Shown here piece after piece: positions 1 to 8,475 of a stretch of 30,003 bases of DNA. A program made the translations under genes and the position numbers. Origin of the DNA: an uncultured Collinsella sp. (GTDB lineage: Bacteria; Actinomycetota; Coriobacteriia; Coriobacteriales; Coriobacteriaceae); assembly GCA_902490305.1 (NCBI GenBank), contig CABUDI010000023.1, forward strand, positions 1 through 30,003, given 5' to 3'. A model generated the notes under the pieces. The model ran no database searches and had not been told where the DNA came from. It was given only the letters and a program-made list of their open reading frames with translations. Each line of letters opens with the position of its first letter. Position 1 is the stretch's first letter.

Positions 1-81
1 CACTTAATGTGCTCTCCGTGCGAGCAGGACTGTCCGAGCAGGGAGTAAAGTCCTCCGGCTGCCTCCGGACAGGTCAGTCTG

Positions 82-1296
82 CTAGCAGGTCGGATACTCG
101 CCCTCCCAGACGATGCGACGGTACTGATCCGGGTCCGTGTCACCTTCCGTGGAGAAGCAGAGCACGGAGCTCGTCTTGTCCAGGCCGATGAGTTCCTTGA
201 GCTCGGCGTACTCGGGATCGAGCATGAGGGTCTCGACCAGGCCGGTGGTCACAGCGCCGGACTCGCCGGAGATGACGCGCGGGTCGCCCTTCTCGGGAGC
301 GCCCAGGGTGCGCATGCCGCGAGCGGTGACCCAGTCGGGGCAGGACACGAAGGCGGTGGCGTGGTTGCGCAGGATATCCCAGCCCAGAATGTTGGGCTCG
401 CCGCAGCACAGACCGGCCATGATGGAGGGCATGTCACCGTCCACGATGCGCGGATCGCCGTCGCCGGCGGCAGCGCCCTTGTACAGGCAGGCAGCAGGCG
501 CGCACTCAACCACGACGAAGGTGGGCGGGTTATCGGGATACAGGTTGGTGAAGTAGCCCACCACGGCGCCGGCGAGCGAACCCACGCCAGCCTGGACAAA
601 CACGTGCGTCGGGCGGTTGATGGCCATCTCGCGCAGCTGCTCGGCAGCCTCGGAAGCCATGGTGCCGTAACCCTCCATGATCCAGGACGGGATCTTCTCG
701 TAGCCCTCCCAGGCGGTGTCCTGAACGATGACGCCACGCTCGCAGGCGTCGGCCTCGGCGGCAGCCATGCGCACGCACTCGTCGTAGTTGACCTCTTCGA
801 TGGTCACCGTTGCGCCCTCGGCGGCGATGTTATCGAAGCGGGGCTTGGTGGAACCCTTGGGCATGTGCACGACAGCCTTCTGGCCCAGCTTGTTGGCAGC
901 CCATGCCACGCCGCGGCCATGGTTGCCATCGGTGGCGGTAAAGAAGGTGGCCTGGCCAAAGTCCTTGGCAAGCTGATCGGAGGTCAGGTAATCGAAGGTG
1001 CACTCGGCAACGTCCTTGCCGGTCTCGTCGGCAATGTAGTTGGCCATGGCAAACGAGCCGCCCAGGACCTTAAAGGCGTTGAGGCCAAAGCGATAGCTCT
1101 CGTCTTTAACGCACAGGTTGGACAGGCCCAGGCGCGCGGCCTGGCCGTCCAGGCGGGCAAGCGGAGTGACGGTGTACTGGGGGAACGACTGGTGGAAGGC
1201 GCGGGCCTTCTTCACGTGGTCGAGACTCATGATTCCCAAGTGCTTGTCATCGCTCTTGGGCATCGTGTTGCTCGCCCACTGGATCTTATCGGCCAT
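82..1296 (-). CDS. dpaL: 2,3-diaminopropionate ammonia-lyase (YgeX/DpaL family)
   Basis: This is a PLP-dependent fold-type II enzyme that converts 2,3-diaminopropionate to pyruvate and two ammonia in the cytoplasm. The 404-residue length fits the family. From memory of E. coli YgeX, several blocks are nearly identical: FGLNAFKVLGG with the Schiff-base lysine at K76, TDGNHGRGVAW around D123, QDTAWEGY, and the glycine-rich phosphate loop VQAGVGSLAGAV. The C-terminal STEGDTD block is also conserved. The ATG has a good Shine-Dalgarno, TAAGGAGTT, at 1303-1311. The gene diverges from a YheO-type regulator, as expected of a locally controlled catabolic gene. In E. coli this gene sits with the ygfK/ssnA/xdhD purine genes, which here lie about 12 kb away. 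Regulation by the divergent regulator is inference; identity is very likely. Confidence 0.95.
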   Translation of the reverse strand: MADKIQWASNTMPKSDDKHLGIMSLDHVKKARAFHQSFPQYTVTPLARLDGQAARLGLSNLCVKDESYRFGLNAFKVLGGSFAMANYIADETGKDVAECTFDYLTSDQLAKDFGQATFFTATDGNHGRGVAWAANKLGQKAVVHMPKGSTKPRFDNIAAEGATVTIEEVNYDECVRMAAAEADACERGVIVQDTAWEGYEKIPSWIMEGYGTMASEAAEQLREMAINRPTHVFVQAGVGSLAGAVVGYFTNLYPDNPPTFVVVECAPAACLYKGAAAGDGDPRIVDGDMPSIMAGLCCGEPNILGWDILRNHATAFVSCPDWVTARGMRTLGAPEKGDPRVISGESGAVTTGLVETLMLDPEYAELKELIGLDKTSSVLCFSTEGDTDPDQYRRIVWEGEYPTC

Positions 1297-1383
1297 ACGG
1301 TGAACTCCTTAAGTTCTCTCTTGCCGGCCCCCGCATACGCGTTTCAGCCCGATCCCATTCACACGGCTGAACTTTTATGTGGA

Positions 1384-1434
1384 TGCCAAACAAAAAGTTT
1401 GTTAGTAATGTTCTATCACACTTTTTGATTGGCA
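1384..1434. promoter_or_regulatory. 51-bp imperfect dyad between dpaL and its divergent regulator
   Basis: Two 22-bp arms, 1384-1405 and 1413-1434, face each other across a 7-bp spacer and agree at 19 of 22 positions. Each arm begins TGCCAA and contains CAAAAAGT. The left arm holds a smaller dyad, AACAAA-N3-TTTGTT, at 1389-1403. It lies in the 277-bp intergenic space shared by two divergent genes, the expected place for an operator of an autoregulated switch. Binding by the adjacent PAS/HTH protein is inference. I could not choose convincing -35/-10 boxes for either gene. Confidence 0.55.
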
Positions 1435-1439
1435 TACCT

Positions 1440-1454
1440 AACGAATTGTTCGTT
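1440..1454. promoter_or_regulatory. Second short dyad AACGAA-N3-TTCGTT
   Basis: A perfect 6-bp inverted repeat with a 3-bp spacer. It has the same architecture, AACRAA-N3-TTYGTT, as the inner dyad at 1389-1403. The two centres are 51 bp apart, close to five helical turns. The pair could be two binding sites for one dimeric regulator on one face of the DNA. Confidence 0.45.
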
Positions 1455-1573
1455 GCCGTAATCGGTACTTTTTCGCCGCCGAACGGTCATGAATTGCCTT
1501 GTTGATGGATTTGTTTGCGGTCAAGTGTGGTTTATGGCAAAGTGTGCCCAAACTAATTTTTAGGAAGGCACCC

Positions 1574-2227
1574 ATGACCCCCGCACAGATTGAGTTTTAC
1601 AAGCGCCTCGCACACGGTCTGGCGCTCCAATTTGGCCCCAACTGCGAAGTCGTCGTCCACGATCTGGAGACCGAGGACGTGGACCACTCCATCGTAGTAA
1701 TCGAAAACGGCCACGTCAGCGGGCGCAAACTGGGTGACGGCCCCAGCCATATCGTGTTTGAGTCCATGCACGAGGGCAGCACCGACGTACACGACCGCGA
1801 GCCGTACCTCACTAAAACCACCGATGGCAAGCTGCTCAAGTCCTCGACCATCTTTATCCGCAACGACGAAGGCAAGCCCGTCGGCATTTTGGGCATCAAC
1901 TTTGACATTACGCTTATGAAGGCTTTTGAGCGCTCGCTCGACGCTTTCACCGGCACCGGCGGCACGGGCTATACCGAGCCCGAGCCCATTACCAAGAACA
2001 TCGGCGACCTGCTCGAGGACCTGCTGCACGAGTGCGAGCAGTTTGTGGGCAAGCCCGCGGCACTCATGACCAAAGACGAGCGCATTCGTGCCATTGGCTA
2101 CCTCGACCGTCGCGGTGCCTTCCTCATTTCCAAGTCGAGCGAGCGCGCCTGCGAGTTCTTTGGCATCTCCAAGTACAGCTTCTATAGCTACCTCAATGAG
2201 GCCAAGGCGGCGGCCGGCGACAAGTAG
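1574..2227 (+). CDS. YheO-type transcriptional regulator (PAS_6 + HTH_22)
   Basis: A 217-residue regulator with an N-terminal YheO-like PAS domain (about residues 4-115, including VSGRKLGDGPSH and GILGINFDIT) and a C-terminal helix-turn-helix of the HTH_22 type (about 155-212, ending in SKYSFYSYLNEAK). The family includes E. coli YheO and the DauR regulator of D-arginine catabolism. I chose the ATG at 1574 because TAGGAAGG lies at 1561-1568 and the PAS domain starts at once; the frame is open further upstream to 1499, but that stretch has no ribosome site. The gene diverges from dpaL and has a paralogue at 22911, next to the purine permease. Its likely job is ligand-dependent control of dpaL; the ligand is unknown. 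Confidence 0.88.
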   Translation: MTPAQIEFYKRLAHGLALQFGPNCEVVVHDLETEDVDHSIVVIENGHVSGRKLGDGPSHIVFESMHEGSTDVHDREPYLTKTTDGKLLKSSTIFIRNDEGKPVGILGINFDITLMKAFERSLDAFTGTGGTGYTEPEPITKNIGDLLEDLLHECEQFVGKPAALMTKDERIRAIGYLDRRGAFLISKSSERACEFFGISKYSFYSYLNEAKAAAGDK

Positions 2228-2310
2228 GCACTCGCCTGGATTGCCCCTCCCCTTTTGGGCGCGAGTTCTGGAAAGCACGAATCCAAGACCGGGCCGCTTG
2301 GGAAGTTCCA

Positions 2311-2316
2311 TATAAT
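2311..2316 (+). promoter_or_regulatory. Candidate -10 box (TATAAT)
   Basis: A perfect TATAAT hexamer lies about 35 bp before the chosen start of the gene at 2351. No acceptable -35 hexamer is visible at 16-18 bp spacing, so this is only a candidate. Confidence 0.35.
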
Positions 2317-2350
2317 CGATGTCATTAGTATTTCGAAAGGATGGGACAGA

Positions 2351-3340
2351 ATGGCGTTGAGCAAGGCATCATGCACCGGTCGCGGATTGATTGCGGCAAT
2401 TGGTGGACATGTGCACCGCATGTTCGATGAGGGCGAAGACGACCTGTTTTCGCTGAGCCTTGACGATGTGATGGATGATCGCCCGTGGACCGCCGACGAA
2501 CTCATGGGCGGCGGCGGGGCTCGCCCGTCAAGCCCCAATCCCGCACTTGCGCCTAAGACCGCATCTGCGCCGACTCCTGCGCAGCCGGCTGTTTCGACGC
2601 CCGCGCCTACACCCGCACCCACTTCGGCGCCCACGCCCGCTCCCCGCCCCGCAAGCGACCCGTCCGAGACGGCGGCATTTCTCGCAGCAGCGACGCAGGG
2701 CAAATCGGCCGACAGCACTGTTATGTACAGCGCCCAGCAGTTGCCTGTTCCTGCGGCACGCAAGCCTCCGGTCACAAGGCTTGATGAGCCCGTTGCCCAT
2801 CAGGTTGTCCACGATTCCTGGGCTGCAGCCGATCTGGATGAGACCTCTACCGGCATGCCGGCGCTCGATGTTCCAGTTAACCCGCTTTTTGCCGCCAACA
2901 CGAGCGCCGCGGGCTATGAGGGCGGTGCGGCATATTCCGATTATTCCGATGGCTATGCTGGCACCGGTCGCATCGAGACCGAGGATTATGGCACCGCATC
3001 GAGCGATTATCTCAACGATCCGTACGCTGCCACGCCTGCACCGGAATATGACCCGGAGGCCGCGTCCGCACCGGCGTATACCAAAAGCACGGGCGAAGAG
3101 CGCTTCGCCGATTATTACGCCGAGGAAAAGGCGCTGCGTTTCTCGGAATTTCCGCAGGCAGTCAAGGTTGCCTTTATCGCCATTGTCATTGCCCTGCTCG
3201 GCGCCATTGCGTTTGAGGGATTCCAGCTGTTCCGCGGCCCCACCGCGTCCGAATCGGCAACGCAGCAAAAAGAGGACGACAACCAGTACCTGGACATCAA
3301 CACCCTCAAGGGCGACCCCAACGACGAGGACGACGAGTAA
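2351..3340 (+). CDS. Pro/Ala-rich single-pass membrane protein of unknown function
   Basis: I do not recognise a family. The 329-residue product has a short N-terminal section with acidic patches (FDEGEDDLFSLSLDDVMDD). A low-complexity proline/alanine/threonine stretch follows (about residues 60-105). A Tyr/Asp/Ser-rich section comes next (about 195-250). One hydrophobic segment suitable for a membrane helix (about 272-291, VAFIAIVIALLGAIA) is followed by an acidic tail of about 35 residues. There is no signal peptide, so the long N-terminal part is probably cytoplasmic. The ATG at 2351 follows GAAAGG at 2335-2340. The first ten residues are not typical of a secreted protein. The low-complexity linker suggests a scaffold or anchoring protein, but this is a guess. 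Lineage-specific surveys could show whether it is common in Coriobacteriia. Confidence 0.75.
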   Translation: MALSKASCTGRGLIAAIGGHVHRMFDEGEDDLFSLSLDDVMDDRPWTADELMGGGGARPSSPNPALAPKTASAPTPAQPAVSTPAPTPAPTSAPTPAPRPASDPSETAAFLAAATQGKSADSTVMYSAQQLPVPAARKPPVTRLDEPVAHQVVHDSWAAADLDETSTGMPALDVPVNPLFAANTSAAGYEGGAAYSDYSDGYAGTGRIETEDYGTASSDYLNDPYAATPAPEYDPEAASAPAYTKSTGEERFADYYAEEKALRFSEFPQAVKVAFIAIVIALLGAIAFEGFQLFRGPTASESATQQKEDDNQYLDINTLKGDPNDEDDE

Positions 3341-3441
3341 CAGATGCCGAAAACTGAGGGCCGTAAACCAAATCAAGCGACTCGCGGGATTGTGGGGGCG
3401 TAGACGGGCGAATGGGCCATCGACGATTTTGAGCTGGCAAG

Positions 3442-3464
3442 GGCCGGGAATTAGATTCCCGGCC
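3442..3464. terminator. Hairpin between convergent genes, probable bidirectional terminator
   Basis: A perfect 10-bp GC-rich stem (GGCCGGGAAT and its complement) with a 3-nt loop. It lies between the stop codons of a plus-strand and a minus-strand gene. Thymine tracts on both sides are weak (TTC, CCTT), so efficient intrinsic termination is not certain. Confidence 0.6.
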
Positions 3465-3470
3465 TTCAAC

Positions 3471-5594
3471 CTAGCACTGCTTTATGAGATCGAGCACCGC
3501 AGGAATGTCATCGGCATTCCGAAGCGCAACGTAAGTGGGTAAGCCCGGGCCAAATCCACCCTGCGTACGCTTGTCCTGGCACATGTCCTCTGGATCCGTT
3601 AGATCATCCACACTCTTTGCCAAGCCAACGGCAATCCAACCACCGTTGCTGGTCCTGCCTTCTAACACGGCATGCAGTTTTCGCTTGCCCGACCTGAAGC
3701 CTACATAGTACTTAGCTATGTAGGACTCCCACGAAGGGTTACCACTCAGAACGGACTCGCGCACCTCATCGAAAAGCTTCTGGTTGAGCCCACCTTCGGC
3801 AAAGGTGGGGTGATTCTCCTGCAGAGTCCAGATAGGAGCCTCATCAGACTCCCCGCGAGAAGGACGGTACTTGTCGACGACGTCTGCCGGAAGGTCGGGA
3901 TATTTCCATATCTCACACGCCTCTTTCGCCAGCTCGTCCGCGCGCTGTCCAATCTCTTCCTCACCCCATTTTTCACGCGAGGCGATCGACTTGTTCAGGT
4001 AGAGCGGACTGCACTTAAATCCGACGTCAGGCAGATTGAGCTTGTCCGAGAACGACCGGTTTGAGTACTCCTGGTTGTAGCCCGTCAGCGTAAGATTTCC
4101 CAAGTTGTTGCACAGCCTGTCGTGGACGTCTTCCCAGTTCTCACCAAGCGATTCCTTCCAGCCGTGCTCATCATCGATCGTCTGGGGCATGATGTGCTCG
4201 ATCTGGTAATCGTCGGCTGAGATGGACTCCTTCGGGTGGTGCCAGTTCTCCATGCGTTCCAGGTAATAGCGCTTTTTAGAGAAGCGGTTGTAGCAGTCAC
4301 GCGTCTTAAACTCCTCGACAAAATGCTCGTCTGTCGGAAAGTATGCGGTCATACCGCTGCTGTGGATAAGGAGCATCGCCGTAACGTACTCCTCGATATC
4401 GTCCTGCTGCTCGAGATTGCGATACATGCCGGCAAAGAAATTATTTAGGCCCGTGGTAAGTCTGCCGCAAACCGCTCGCCTGAACAGAAACGACTCGATA
4501 GTCTCGCAGATACGTAAAAACGCATTGCGGTCTAGTCCATTCCCCTCGTAAACCGAATAAAGCAACATTAAGAGGGGCCTTATCTGCTTCACATCGAGGC
4601 TTACGATTCTGCCGAACACTCGGCGCAGTCCGTCGTCCTTCTCCTTACCAAGGAACAGACTGGCGTATCTATGTGCATACCCTCGCAGCTCCTTAAGCAG
4701 GCCCTCGGTGTCACCATCGTAGTCGTCGGCGAAATAGCGCTTAAACTCGTAGTAGGCCTCGTTCTCCTTCGGCATCCTATTGGGAACTTTAAGCCACAGC
4801 CAGTACCAGATAAATGCATTGAACTCGTCCTCGCCGCCTTTTCCGAACAAGCACTCGAGTGGATGCCAATAACCCTCATAAAGATTGGTCTGTTCGTCGT
4901 TGGGAAGCGACATTAGAACGTAGTTACGGATGAGGTCAATGGGCGTGAGCGGCTTGCCCTTGGAGTTCATGGACTCAAATATGAGCTGGGCATTATCAAC
5001 GCCAACGGTGAGCTTAGTGTCGATGACCTGCACGCGGTTTAGCCCCGCCCAAAGCCTTGCAGGGTCGAATGATTTCCCGTGCATCTTTTCACGGAAGAAC
5101 GCATGGTTTTCGACAATGCGATCCGATTTTTCATCTGGCACGGGAGCCCCAGACACGATGGAGAACAGCGTCTCTTTATCGTCCTGCGAGAGCACCAGCT
5201 TGTAGCGTGCCAGACCGTTGTAGTCGTCATCGTTAAAGAGGTAATTTTTCCTCAGCGCCGAGATTTTGAGGTCGCCAAGGAAGCCAGCCTTGTCGGGGTT
5301 GCTCTCCAAATAGTCAGCCAAAGCTGCAATCATCAACGAAAACGTCGTCATGCGCTGCTGTCCGTCAATCAGAAGCACGCGCGAAATGCTCGTGGCAGAG
5401 CTCTCGGACTCGGGGATATAAAGCATTGACCCCACGAAGTGCGATACGCCATCACGACCCGCTCGCATGACGTCATCCCAAAGCACCTCGCACTCTTTTA
5501 CACTCCACGAGTAAATTCGCTGGTACACGGGAATGACGAACTGCATCTTCGCCACGCCCATAAGGTCGAGTAGATTTGCCTCGGTTGCTTTCAT
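3471..5594 (-). CDS. DUF262-DUF1524 fusion protein, GmrSD-like type IV restriction candidate
   Basis: A 707-residue protein. The N-terminal DUF262 domain shows IPVYQR (residues 21-26), the IDGQQR nucleotide-handling motif (76-81) and FESMNSKGKPLTP (206-218). A DUF1524 domain follows, carrying an HNH-type nuclease centre: QIEHIMPQ with H467, then LGNLTL (498-503) and N507. The last hundred residues look like a DUF5655-type domain (FDEVRESVL to the end). In GmrSD the DUF262 half is an NTP-using partner and the DUF1524 half cuts modified phage DNA. Single-chain versions are common in defence islands. The start has AGAGGAG at 5605-5611. It sits alone, with about 450 non-coding bases upstream, and its base composition is lower in GC than the purine genes. 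Defence function is from family knowledge; target DNA is unknown. Confidence 0.85.
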   Translation of the reverse strand: MKATEANLLDLMGVAKMQFVIPVYQRIYSWSVKECEVLWDDVMRAGRDGVSHFVGSMLYIPESESSATSISRVLLIDGQQRMTTFSLMIAALADYLESNPDKAGFLGDLKISALRKNYLFNDDDYNGLARYKLVLSQDDKETLFSIVSGAPVPDEKSDRIVENHAFFREKMHGKSFDPARLWAGLNRVQVIDTKLTVGVDNAQLIFESMNSKGKPLTPIDLIRNYVLMSLPNDEQTNLYEGYWHPLECLFGKGGEDEFNAFIWYWLWLKVPNRMPKENEAYYEFKRYFADDYDGDTEGLLKELRGYAHRYASLFLGKEKDDGLRRVFGRIVSLDVKQIRPLLMLLYSVYEGNGLDRNAFLRICETIESFLFRRAVCGRLTTGLNNFFAGMYRNLEQQDDIEEYVTAMLLIHSSGMTAYFPTDEHFVEEFKTRDCYNRFSKKRYYLERMENWHHPKESISADDYQIEHIMPQTIDDEHGWKESLGENWEDVHDRLCNNLGNLTLTGYNQEYSNRSFSDKLNLPDVGFKCSPLYLNKSIASREKWGEEEIGQRADELAKEACEIWKYPDLPADVVDKYRPSRGESDEAPIWTLQENHPTFAEGGLNQKLFDEVRESVLSGNPSWESYIAKYYVGFRSGKRKLHAVLEGRTSNGGWIAVGLAKSVDDLTDPEDMCQDKRTQGGFGPGLPTYVALRNADDIPAVLDLIKQC

Positions 5595-6046
5595 TTGCGG
5601 TTGTCTCCTCTTTCTTGTTTACGCCGTTTGCAGTCAGTCCCCCACTGAGCGGAGGGTGCCAAAGACGAGAGCATCGAAGCACAGAAGCAACCGGGATGCT
5701 CATATCGTTAGATTTTACAACGCAAGCAAACGCTTACGCCGTCAGGGTGGCGCGCGATCGCTGCGCGCCACTCCCCAAAATCATACGATGTCAAAAGACT
5801 GACACTTGTGTATGCCTTTTGACATTGCCACGGACTTACGGGTTTCTTGTCTCATATGCCAAGAGCGGATATCTAGATCGCTGCCCCTCCCGCCCAAAGG
5901 AGCTCGACAAGAACTGATCGAAGGGCAAATCAGACATCGAGCAAGTCGCCGACATGCTCATCGCGCCTCGCAAAAAGATGGGCAAACACGGGACCATCTT
6001 AAGCGGTGGCGATGATGACACGGAATTGCAGCCGAATCGCCCCGAC
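5595..6046. other. Non-coding gap of about 450 bp upstream of the DUF262 gene
   Basis: No convincing gene. It holds a 9-bp GC-rich hairpin at 5747-5771 (GTGGCGCGC stem, 7-nt loop, no T tract) and the symmetric dyad described separately at 5789-5824. A short stretch near 5920-6050 on the plus strand reads like protein, with an in-frame stop before it and no ribosome site. It could be gene debris, but I cannot support a call. Confidence 0.5.
5789..5824. promoter_or_regulatory. 36-bp nested dyad upstream of the DUF262 gene
   Basis: Outer arms TGTCAAAAG / CTTTTGACA (9 bp, perfect) enclose inner arms ACAC / GTGT. Both pairs share the same centre, between 5806 and 5807. Nested symmetry of this kind is typical of a protein binding site. 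It lies about 195 bp upstream of the DUF262 start, which is far for a simple promoter operator. Confidence 0.4.
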
Positions 6047-8410
6047 CTATTCGCCACCCGATGCTGGCAAGCTGTTGAGCGGCTCGCTCTCACCGGCGGC
6101 ACCAAGGCGCTTCTGCATCTTCTCGATCTGCTTAAGGGTCGAAGTCAAATACCCAAGACCCTTCTTCAACTGCTTAAGCAACCTGCCATTCCTGCGGTCC
6201 CCCTTTCCATTCTCCTTCTCGACATCCTCCTCAACACCAGCGATGCTGCGCTGCACGGCCTCGGCCGCCTTCTGCACCAAAATGGCTCCCTCATGCGGGC
6301 AGCGGTCAGTTGCCACATCAAGAAATGCGAGAAGCCTTGAGCATTCAACGAGCACGAACTGCGCATAGTCCTCCCCCATCGACGCCGCCAGGGCAACGCC
6401 GCTAGAACCCAAAAGGCCAAACGCAGCGCCGCCGCCAGCAATTAAAGCGGTGCCACCGGCCATGCCCATGCCGCCGGCGGCCAAGGCGCCGCCGCCAGCA
6501 GCAGCAAGACTCGCATTGACGAGCGCAGCCCCGTGAAGGCCGACAAACGAGCCTCCAAAGATACCGACAGCAATATCCGGAGCCAATGCCGCGGCCACTC
6601 CTCCTGTGCCCAGGGCCGCCGCCACGGCAATGGCGCCGCCTACCAAGACCTTTGGCAATGTACCTGAGAGCTCACGGATATGCGCCCCGCATTGCTTCTC
6701 TAGGGAACGCACGGCGTCCAAATCAACCGCGTCTTGTCTCCTGGGAAATTCATCTTTAACCCAAGCCCCGCTCCCCTTCAAACCTTTGTATTCCTTCTTC
6801 TCTTCATCTCCTATCTGGAAATAGGGGCGAAACTCAACCAGCTCCTGAGCGATCAGCAAGGCGCGCACCTTGCCGCCTCGCTGCCGCGAAATAGCCTCAA
6901 GGGCTCCGTACGCATCTTCCTCGCTCAAAAAATAGCCGTCTGCATCAATGCCTAGGCCATCCGTGACCGAATCCTGCCACGCGCGGGCCCAGCTCCTCTT
7001 TTGCCCTTTGCGCACTTCGTTCTTCTCGTTCCCGCAGTCGTAGTTGATGGCGGCAAGCTTCAGCGAGAAGGCAATCCTCGTCGTCTCTCTATCTAGGCTA
7101 TAAAAGTGGAATCCATCGAAGATATCCTGGCGGCGCCTGGCGCGCTCAGTCCAAGCCTCGGACATTTCCTCCGCCATATAGCCCCAGTCGGCATGGAGTG
7201 CAAACGCAAGGCGTCCAACTCCAACGTAGTTTATTCGCAAGAAGAACTTCTGGGCGAACACGACCTTGTTCCCCTCGCATTCGATACCCGCCCTGACCGC
7301 CGCCGTCGCCAGATTCGCCAGAACGAACGAAGTACTCGAAACCGTGACCATGCGAGTGAGGGCCCTGCTGTTGTAGGGCATGAAATGCGAAGCCTTGAGC
7401 TTGCGCAAGCCGGAGACATCACTCACTTCGCAACGTTCTAGCTCGGCCTTGAGCCTTGAAAGCATGTAGAGACAACGAACGATAACCTCGTTGGCCACGA
7501 CTGCTGGCACCTGGCTTAAAGCTTGATCGAAAAGACCGACTTCCGTCCGAAGGTCGAAGCGAATGGGCTTGCCGTCCTCGGTTTTGAACGCCGTTCCGTT
7601 AAACAGCTTTGAGATCCATTGCTGAATGCGAATATCCTTGCCCTTATAGGCAATCCGCATGTCTTGAAAAACAGGCAGGGAGGAGAGCTCCTTTAGCAGG
7701 GACAGCACAACGCCGGGAATACCCGTCCCCTTACCGGGGTTTGAACTAGACCCCGCCATGTCGCTCACGAGATGCATTGCCCAGAACAGAGTGCCAAACG
7801 CGATCTTCTCTGGAACGTTCCTGCCTATAAGAGGGCGGTCAGGATCGAAGGCGGCGGCAGGCAGGTCAAAGGCGACAAACCGGCCGGCCGTATCGGTGCC
7901 ATAGCCTTTGCACGTGAATTGCGAGAGGATCGAACACGCAAGGCCAACCAAGCTCGGGTGGTGCGAGAAATCCCGCAGATGATGTTGGAGCCCGCCGCCA
8001 AACTCGGCAGTCAGCTTGTCCGCGGCAAGAGGAAACCCTTTCTCTAGAAAGCGAATAGCGTCTTCTAGAGTTGCATCCGCCTTTGTCATACCCGCAGACT
8101 TGGCAATCGTAAGAACGAATTTGCCAACCTTCTCGTCGCCCCACTCTTTGGCACCCTCTAGGTTGAAGTCTTTCTGCCACAGGATATTCAACGCGCCCGT
8201 GAGGAGCCCGCTAACGGCTGCAAGTTCACAGTCGAGCTTCGTAGCCTTTTCAGCCCGAGGGTCAAAATCAAAGAGGACCTCCTCCCCATCGGGAGCGTCC
8301 TTAAAACCAACCAGCACGGCGCTACCGTTCAGCGGCACAGATGCAACTTTGGGCAGTTGAGGCATGGTGTAAACTATCTCGCCGCCACTAAAAACAAGTT
8401 CGTCTGCCAT
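6047..8410 (-). CDS. Large protein with His-rich motif and glycine-rich membrane-like segment, unknown function
   Basis: The 787-residue product matches no family I can name. Two histidine/aspartate motifs stand out: HHLRDFSHHP (residues 143-152) and HLVSDMAGSS (213-222). They resemble conserved blocks I recall from unnamed bacterial membrane proteins. Residues 588-678 are almost entirely Gly, Ala, Val, Leu and Ile, with glycine-zipper spacing (for example GGGALAAGGMGMAGG). This could form several membrane helices or a pore. The tail is basic and probably helical (about 730-775). I start it at the ATG at 8410, because AGGAGGAAG lies just upstream; the frame is open to a GTG at 8452 with no comparable site. 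It follows a frameshifted small gene and an exonuclease on the same strand, so an operon is likely. A role as a membrane-acting effector of a defence system is inference. Confidence 0.75.
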   Translation of the reverse strand: MADELVFSGGEIVYTMPQLPKVASVPLNGSAVLVGFKDAPDGEEVLFDFDPRAEKATKLDCELAAVSGLLTGALNILWQKDFNLEGAKEWGDEKVGKFVLTIAKSAGMTKADATLEDAIRFLEKGFPLAADKLTAEFGGGLQHHLRDFSHHPSLVGLACSILSQFTCKGYGTDTAGRFVAFDLPAAAFDPDRPLIGRNVPEKIAFGTLFWAMHLVSDMAGSSSNPGKGTGIPGVVLSLLKELSSLPVFQDMRIAYKGKDIRIQQWISKLFNGTAFKTEDGKPIRFDLRTEVGLFDQALSQVPAVVANEVIVRCLYMLSRLKAELERCEVSDVSGLRKLKASHFMPYNSRALTRMVTVSSTSFVLANLATAAVRAGIECEGNKVVFAQKFFLRINYVGVGRLAFALHADWGYMAEEMSEAWTERARRRQDIFDGFHFYSLDRETTRIAFSLKLAAINYDCGNEKNEVRKGQKRSWARAWQDSVTDGLGIDADGYFLSEEDAYGALEAISRQRGGKVRALLIAQELVEFRPYFQIGDEEKKEYKGLKGSGAWVKDEFPRRQDAVDLDAVRSLEKQCGAHIRELSGTLPKVLVGGAIAVAAALGTGGVAAALAPDIAVGIFGGSFVGLHGAALVNASLAAAGGGALAAGGMGMAGGTALIAGGGAAFGLLGSSGVALAASMGEDYAQFVLVECSRLLAFLDVATDRCPHEGAILVQKAAEAVQRSIAGVEEDVEKENGKGDRRNGRLLKQLKKGLGYLTSTLKQIEKMQKRLGAAGESEPLNSLPASGGE

Positions 8411-8475
8411 ACCGGCTTCCTCCTGCAAACGCGTAAAACTAGATTGCTCCACGCCGCCAAATCCCTCTCGTAGAA

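Noticed and set aside
1..81. Short TCCGG/CCGGA hairpin as terminator after dpaL
   Set aside because: Only 5 bp of stem with no clear T tract; too weak to call, and the neighbouring gene lies outside the window.
1499..1573. Upstream ATG of the first regulator
   Set aside because: No ribosome binding site there; the ATG at 1574 has one and fits the family start.
2228..2300. Hairpin GCCC/GGGC as terminator of the first regulator
   Set aside because: A 4-bp stem with a 10-nt loop is not convincing.
5747..5771. GC-rich hairpin as a terminator for the 787-residue gene
   Set aside because: No T tract on either strand and it lies about 275 bp beyond the stop codon.
5920..6060. Protein-like plus-strand frame before the 787-residue gene's stop
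   Set aside because: In-frame stop just upstream, no ribosome site, and it runs into the antisense of a well supported gene.
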